Below, piece after piece: positions 38,749 to 43,727 of a DNA stretch of 43,727 nt. Each line of letters opens with the position of its first letter. The stretch's first letter is position 1. The stretch is from Deltaproteobacteria bacterium (GTDB lineage Bacteria; Desulfobacterota; Dissulfuribacteria; Dissulfuribacterales; QOAL01), in the NCBI GenBank assembly GCA_026985565.1, contig JALSQG010000078.1, forward strand, positions 1 to 43,727. Reading direction: 5' to 3'. A program made the position numbers and the translations under genes. The notes under the pieces were generated by a model. The model was not told the origin of the DNA. It saw nothing but the letters and a program-made list of their open reading frames with translations, and did no database searches.

Positions 38749-39813
38749 TTATGCATTTTTAAAAAGTTGCTTCAGCGCCTCTTGGCTGCTCCTAAGCTCG
38801 GGGAAAATAATAAGCATCAATTCTTGCATCCTTTTGTAATGTGGCCCTTCTCTTGCGCACATCCTGCTTAACTCTACCAATTCTTCAAACATCTCTTCCG
38901 CACTTCGTGCACCTCCATATACCTTCTTCAGGTGACGGAAAAGTCTCTTCAGGATTTCCACAGCTTTCCCTACGTCTAAACTGCAACACCATGCCTGCCT
39001 CAATTCGTCTCCAAAGCGTCTCAAAATTGCCACTTCCTTGGGGCTGTCACCTCTGATTCGGTTTAGCATCTTCCGGAGCAAAGCTAACTGCTGTAGCATG
39101 CACTTGGTGATTTCTTGCTGCTCTTTGGCAGGAAGTTTCCTTAGCAGAAATTCGAGCTCGCGCCTTGCGCTTAATTGCAATGGGGTCAGTTTTCGTCTGC
39201 AATACAATATTTCCAGAGCATCACGCCAAATATCTTCTTGATTTCGCCTCTCTATCCTTATATGACCAATATCTCCCTGAAAGGTGTAACGATGATCGCC
39301 TCGTGGCCAATGGCCTATGGTAATGACCTGGCGAGGCTGTGCCACCTTGTACGACATCTCAAAACTGGAACCAACCACTCTATTGTTCAGTACCAACTTT
39401 GCTAAACTTACCCCGTCATATTCGAAGCATACCCGTGACCACTCATTCATGGGCACCTGCGCTGAGCGACTGTGAGGTCCTTTCCAGTTGGCACCATCAA
39501 AAACGGTTCCACTGAGACATCCATCCGACTCGATGAAAAAGGCAAAGGACATCCAGCCTTCTACGATGTTGTAACGGTGGGTTATCTGTCTTGGCCGGAT
39601 AAATGCCTGGACCTTGAGGGCAGCAAATCCTTGCAAGCTATCGTTGATGACCGGGATCTCTATCTGGGCATCAGGGCCATTTAAGCTCACATAGCCGTCA
39701 TGCGAAGAGATTGCACCTATCATTGTGCCGTGGTTGTGAAATGGGGAATTGTCTAATACACGATTGCCGCTAAAGCGGTCCATGGTAAGATCACAAACAA
39801 TGGTCCAGCTCAT
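38749..39813 (-). CDS. LamG / concanavalin-A-like domain protein with helical C-terminal region, no signal peptide
   Basis: LDNSPFHNHGTMIGA, SLNGPDAQIEIP, WSRVCFEYDGVSLAKLVLNNRVVGS, FQGDIGHIRIE; ATG at 39813 preceded by GGAGGTGG. Confidence 0.75.
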   Translation of the reverse strand: MSWTIVCDLTMDRFSGNRVLDNSPFHNHGTMIGAISSHDGYVSLNGPDAQIEIPVINDSLQGFAALKVQAFIRPRQITHRYNIVEGWMSFAFFIESDGCLSGTVFDGANWKGPHSRSAQVPMNEWSRVCFEYDGVSLAKLVLNNRVVGSSFEMSYKVAQPRQVITIGHWPRGDHRYTFQGDIGHIRIERRNQEDIWRDALEILYCRRKLTPLQLSARRELEFLLRKLPAKEQQEITKCMLQQLALLRKMLNRIRGDSPKEVAILRRFGDELRQAWCCSLDVGKAVEILKRLFRHLKKVYGGARSAEEMFEELVELSRMCAREGPHYKRMQELMLIIFPELRSSQEALKQLFKNA

Positions 39814-39842
39814 AAACCACCTCCGCACATTTTTCAAAAAAA

Positions 39843-39871
39843 ATTATATCACCAAAAACTTTTCTGGTCAA
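39843..39871 (-). promoter_or_regulatory. Near-consensus sigma-70 promoter TTGACC-N17-TATAAT for the LamG operon
   Basis: -35 at 39866-39871, -10 at 39843-39848, minus strand. Confidence 0.8.
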
Positions 39872-40000
39872 AGACCACACGACCACATGAACTCAGGAAA
39901 AAATCGAGACACTTTTTCATAACCGATTGTAGTTGCAGGTGGTTTATGTAAGTGGTATTGCACCAGTAAAGCATGGACGCTCGGGGGAGGTGGATGCTAT

Positions 40001-41797
40001 ATGAAAAGATACGGTATCCTTGTTATTCCCTTCATACTGTTTTCGGTTATTCCTGTTTGGGGCCAACCGTTTACACCCTTCAAGGTGGAGAAAATACCGG
40101 GTACCTACTATTACACTCCTTCTGCCTCATCTAAGGAATTTGCCGTCTTTGGATATGTGAGCAAGATCACTCCAACCCCTTCCGAAATAGAAGCAGAAAA
40201 AAGGCGTATCAGTGCCATTATAGACGAAAGTGTGAGGACGAATTATGGCTCATGGCAAAATATGGATAGGGCCTTTAGAAAAGAAGGTCATAAGACCCTT
40301 GATGAGATAGAGGCCAAGGCCCCTTCCTGGCTTCGCTACCTTTTGCCCCCGACCCTTATAAAGGAGACCGTCCCTCTTTTCATAAAAGGCGCCCTTTTGT
40401 ACGCAAAGGCCCATCCAGAGGCTATGCGGGAGCCAGTTGGAAATGTTGGAGAAACCGGCATTTTGGTTGTGGATAAAGGGGGCAGTGTTTCAAAGATACC
40501 CCTTGGCATCAATGCCCCTGTGGTATCTATTTCAATTTCAAAAAATGCAAGACTTGCAGCCGTATTGACAGATATGGGCGTTGAAGACGAAAAGGGCCGT
40601 CTTCATCCGCTTGGTGAAATATCAATCATAGATCTTGACATAAAAAAGCGAGTTCGCTCCTGGATTTTTGCAAATATTGCACAAAGAGTGGCCTTTACGC
40701 CCCTTCCAAATGTGATTGGCTTTGACTGTTATAAGGATATGAAAGATTTGAGCAAAAGGCAGCTTTGTTTCTTGAATTTAAAGGACGGCAACCTTTTGAA
40801 ATATCGATTTGATTTTTGTGCAGGCGGCTCAGGAGACATCTTTGGTAAAACTATTCATTACGATGGATTCATTTTTCACCCAAGGGAACCTGTGGTTGCC
40901 CTTTATAACGGCAAGGCACAGTATGAAATTTGGAAAATATCAACCAAAGAGCGCATCTTCAGGGTCAGAAGCGGACACCCTTTTGTTTTTGCCAGTATGC
41001 ACCCCTGGGCTTTTACAAGCCTTGGACAGCTTTGGGATTACAGAAGCGGCAGGTTGCTCCACAGGGTAGACCTTCCTCAGAAGGCCAGTTTTTTGCAGCA
41101 AGCTATCTTTTCATCCAAGGACCAGAGGCTTTTTTGTTATGACCTTGGGCGTCTTAGGTGCGTGGACATAGACACAAGAACAGGCAGGGTAAAGAACATT
41201 AGAACATCTGCAAAAAGGGGAGGCCTTTTCTTCCTTTTGCCTGAAGAGCGGTATTTGGCAAGCTTTGTTCCAAATGGAGGCCTTGTTTCCTACAAAGGGC
41301 GCTACCTCAGGCGGCAGCGGCTTTGTCTTAGGATCTTAAGAAGCAAGGATCTTGCATGGGTCCAGGACATATGCATGGCAAATCAATCAACTGTATTGGA
41401 CGGAGCCGCAGCGGGAAATATAGTGGCAGTCTCAGACTTTGAAAGCCTTCACTTATTCGTTGGCCCTGATAGGCCCTTACCTCAAGAACATCCCAGTTCC
41501 ACAAACCAAAACCTGTCTGTCCTTGAACAGATAGCTGCCAATCCCCAGGCCTTTGCTGGCAAAATCATAGAGATTGACGGATGGGCATGGGGATGGATGT
41601 CAAGGCCTCCCAGAGAAGTCTCCATGAAGAATCTGGCTTTTGCCAAAGGCAATTACGGCAGCAGGAATCATGGCACATTTACAGACGGCAGGATATGGAT
41701 CTTGTACCCAGTTCCAGTCAACTTCTCAGGCCCGCTTCATGTAAAGGCAAAAGTAGAGATAACCCCTTTTGGATGGCAACTTACACCCGTCCGTTAA
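40001..41797 (+). CDS. Exported protein, possible beta-propeller with C-terminal OB-like segment
   Basis: Signal peptide MKRYGILVIPFILFSVIPVWGQ; repeated beta-rich segments; SD GGGGGAGGTGG. Confidence 0.65.
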   Translation: MKRYGILVIPFILFSVIPVWGQPFTPFKVEKIPGTYYYTPSASSKEFAVFGYVSKITPTPSEIEAEKRRISAIIDESVRTNYGSWQNMDRAFRKEGHKTLDEIEAKAPSWLRYLLPPTLIKETVPLFIKGALLYAKAHPEAMREPVGNVGETGILVVDKGGSVSKIPLGINAPVVSISISKNARLAAVLTDMGVEDEKGRLHPLGEISIIDLDIKKRVRSWIFANIAQRVAFTPLPNVIGFDCYKDMKDLSKRQLCFLNLKDGNLLKYRFDFCAGGSGDIFGKTIHYDGFIFHPREPVVALYNGKAQYEIWKISTKERIFRVRSGHPFVFASMHPWAFTSLGQLWDYRSGRLLHRVDLPQKASFLQQAIFSSKDQRLFCYDLGRLRCVDIDTRTGRVKNIRTSAKRGGLFFLLPEERYLASFVPNGGLVSYKGRYLRRQRLCLRILRSKDLAWVQDICMANQSTVLDGAAAGNIVAVSDFESLHLFVGPDRPLPQEHPSSTNQNLSVLEQIAANPQAFAGKIIEIDGWAWGWMSRPPREVSMKNLAFAKGNYGSRNHGTFTDGRIWILYPVPVNFSGPLHVKAKVEITPFGWQLTPVR

Positions 41798-42057
41798 ACC
41801 CAGATTATGCACTTCAAATGCCTGAGAAAAGGATTTTATTAGAATAATTAAATGGTTATCCTCATCTTTTTACGTAATTGTCTTCACCCAAAAGGTGAAT
41901 CTTTTTTGGTCATTAAATCTCAGGCATTTGAAGCCGCAAGGGGCTCGCAAGTTTACCGAATCTGCTTTGTTGTCGGACACTTGAAGTACCAAAGTACGTC
42001 TGCGTGTCCTCCGCCTCGCATCTTCGGCAAACTTGCGAGCTGCATAATCTGGGTTAA
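41794..42057. repeat. Structured element with terminal inverted repeats and two internal stem arms (three-way junction)
   Basis: TTAAACCCAGATTATGCA/TGCATAATCTGGGTTAA; CTTCAAATGCCTGAGA/TCTCAGGCATTTGAAG; GCTCGCAAGTTTACCGAA/TTCGGCAAACTTGCGAGC. Confidence 0.85.
41883..41908 (+). terminator. Terminator-like hairpin TTCACC-CAAAA-GGTGAA followed by TCTTTTTT
   Basis: 6-bp stem plus T tract, 86 bp after the stop of the 40001-41797 gene. Confidence 0.55.
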
Positions 42058-42081
42058 AGAACTCAAATGCTACATAATGGG

Positions 42082-42555
42082 TTAAAAACGCCTCTTGTGC
42101 GCCATCTGAAGGCCTATATATGCCTCCCTATGCTTTTTCAAGACATCTTTGGCATTAGACCCCTTTGGCAAGCTCGATGTAACTTTCTTTGCCCACCTTT
42201 TCCATTCATCATAGGACATGGACTTTCTGACCCTGACATATTTATCAAAATCGTTGGCAATGGCAGTACAGAAACAACGCATGCAACAGATATATTCCTC
42301 GTTGGCTCTTATCTTTGCCACGTCTAAATTCCCTTCATTCAAGGCTTCAAGCAGACATACATGCCTTTCAGCATAGAAATTGAAGACAGGGCCTTGCCTG
42401 TCATTTTCTTTTGAATCACAGGGGAAACAGCATGCCTTTCTGGGGCAGAAGGTTCCGCCGTCTTGATTTGGGCATGAAGCCTGTATTTCAAGCAAGGCGT
42501 TACAAACCAATTGACCAATTGAAGAATAATAAGATTTTTCTTCTGTTTTTTTCAT
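42082..42555 (-). CDS. Cys-rich hypothetical protein (157 aa)
   Basis: Cys-rich CPNQDGGTFCPRKACCFPC and YICCMRCFC; 66 bp downstream of the AAA+ gene. Confidence 0.65.
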   Translation of the reverse strand: MKKTEEKSYYSSIGQLVCNALLEIQASCPNQDGGTFCPRKACCFPCDSKENDRQGPVFNFYAERHVCLLEALNEGNLDVAKIRANEEYICCMRCFCTAIANDFDKYVRVRKSMSYDEWKRWAKKVTSSLPKGSNAKDVLKKHREAYIGLQMAHKRRF

Positions 42556-42621
42556 AAATCGTCTCCCTTGTTTTAACAGTTGAGAGGGGCTGGGCCCCTC
42601 GTCTTCAAGCTTTTCTCCCTC

Positions 42622-43727
42622 TTAATGTTTGGCAGTAAATCCCACGCGTCTTTTAGTAGGCTTGGTTGCAAGCTGCTGCCAGGGATCCTGCTCCAAGTGA
42701 TAATCATTCTTGTTCAAGAGCTTTCCCAGCAACAGCTCCTTTTCAATAGAGGCAAGCAGGTGTCGAATGCTCATATCTTCATTTGTCTTTAATATCCTTT
42801 CTGCCCTTTTTTTGATCCTTTGCTCGCCTATTTTATTGGTTGCAACAGAGGACATTTTTTCTTTATAGATCCTGGTTACAACCGCAATTTTTTCTTGCAC
42901 AGAATAGGGCGTGAATGGGATAAGATCTAACCTGTCCCTTAATTCTGATATTTTCTCAATCATCAGGTGATTATTTCCGCCTGCCACCACAAGGAGCCGT
43001 TTTCTTAGGTCGTGGGGAACGGTTCGAAAAACTCCATTCAAGAAATGGTCTTTAAGAGGCGCTGATGGATCGAAAAGATTCAGCATAAGACCAATGTTAG
43101 TTCCGATACCCTTCTCAAGTTCATCTATGAAAATGAAGGCAAGATCATTTCCATCTGAAACAAGTAACTTTGCAATCATGCCTGGTTGGGCATTTGAATA
43201 AATGCATTCGGTTCCAATCAAATCACCCTCAAGGCCTGTGACGTGTAAACCTGTAACATCGTGCCGACAAACCGCCCTGTAAAATCCCGTGCTTATTCCG
43301 CATATGTTCATTGCTTCTACGAGAGACTCCACCAGGTATGTCTTGCCCGTACCAGGAGGGCCTACAAGAAAAGGCGCTTTCACAACATCCGAACCAGTCA
43401 ATTTGGCATAGATGTAAAAAACGAGATCCATTATTTCCTGTTGCCTGCATGGTACCTTCCTCGATATGGCTTTCATAAGCCTTTTCAGAAATCTTAGGCC
43501 ATCCTGCTCTGATTTGAAGAAGGTGGGTCCTTGTTTCTGGAAGACAGCAAGATTTCTGGCATCTTGAATAAAACCTCTCGCCCTACTTTCCACATCAGAG
43601 TCAAGACCTTGATTGTTCAAGCTATCTGCCAAACGCTGCTTCAGTGTATAATTGGCCGGACATTTACATTTTTGCGCCCTGTCTATAAGTTCCTTAACAA
43701 TGTTTTTTTGTTTTGATGTTTTGCTTT
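42622..43727 (-). CDS. AAA+ ATPase, Lon-like AAA module, 5' end truncated by the window edge
   Basis: Walker A LVGPPGTGKTYLVES, Walker B LAFIFIDELEK, LMLNLFDPSAPLKDHFL; reading frame stays open beyond the 43632 start in the ORF track to the window end (…SKTSKQKNIVKELIDRAQKCKCPANYTLKQRLADSLNNQ). Confidence 0.85.
   Translation of the reverse strand, partial: SKTSKQKNIVKELIDRAQKCKCPANYTLKQRLADSLNNQGLDSDVESRARGFIQDARNLAVFQKQGPTFFKSEQDGLRFLKRLMKAISRKVPCRQQEIMDLVFYIYAKLTGSDVVKAPFLVGPPGTGKTYLVESLVEAMNICGISTGFYRAVCRHDVTGLHVTGLEGDLIGTECIYSNAQPGMIAKLLVSDGNDLAFIFIDELEKGIGTNIGLMLNLFDPSAPLKDHFLNGVFRTVPHDLRKRLLVVAGGNNHLMIEKISELRDRLDLIPFTPYSVQEKIAVVTRIYKEKMSSVATNKIGEQRIKKRAERILKTNEDMSIRHLLASIEKELLLGKLLNKNDYHLEQDPWQQLATKPTKRRVGFTAKH

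Noticed and set aside
39811-39948. Sequestration of the LamG SD by the upstream inverted copy in the same mRNA
   Set aside because: The near-consensus promoter predicts a TSS near 39836, so the 39937-39948 arm would not be in the LamG transcript.
41852-42085. 77-aa ORF inside the structured element
   Set aside because: The sequence is constrained by inverted repeats and lacks independent coding evidence.
1-43727. CRISPR array or prophage
   Set aside because: No regularly spaced direct repeats, Cas-like or phage structural proteins were seen.

Overview
The 43.7-kb window looks like a bacterial chromosome segment with mostly housekeeping and signalling genes from 1 to about 35.7 kb, and a less recognisable accessory block from about 35.8 kb to the right edge. 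The composition (multiheme cytochromes, HAO-like octaheme protein, PilS/PilR, many Cache/PAS hybrid kinases) suggests Desulfobacterota or a similar lineage; this is inference only. Recognisable content: purM, a YkgJ-like Cys-cluster protein, a TadA-like deaminase, three radical SAM proteins, two hybrid histidine kinases, nth, a beta-lactamase-fold hydrolase, tandem periplasmic binding proteins, a nine-CXXCH cytochrome, tRNA-Gln(CTG), an ANTAR regulator, PilR/PilS-type regulators, HDOD and GGDDF proteins, gatA/gatC, fadL/fadD/UvrD-like genes, a CaCA antiporter, an octaheme HAO-like cytochrome with an upstream ferredoxin gene, and a fused nucleoside-recognition (SpmA/SpmB-like) membrane protein. 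No CRISPR array, integrase or transposase was seen. Strongest non-coding find: a ~264-bp element (41794-42057) whose nested inverted repeats fold as a three-way junction between two convergent genes. Strongest candidate new system: the right-hand block, with a three-gene operon (LamG-fold protein, Vps62-like protein, secreted W/Y-rich repeat protein) near a Lon-like AAA+ ATPase that runs off the window edge with a small Cys-rich partner. A perfect 16-bp palindrome of CRP/FNR type (ATTGACTTAAGTCAAT) sits in the divergent promoter of the ferredoxin/HAO-like pair. All calls are from reading the sequence; no database search was run.
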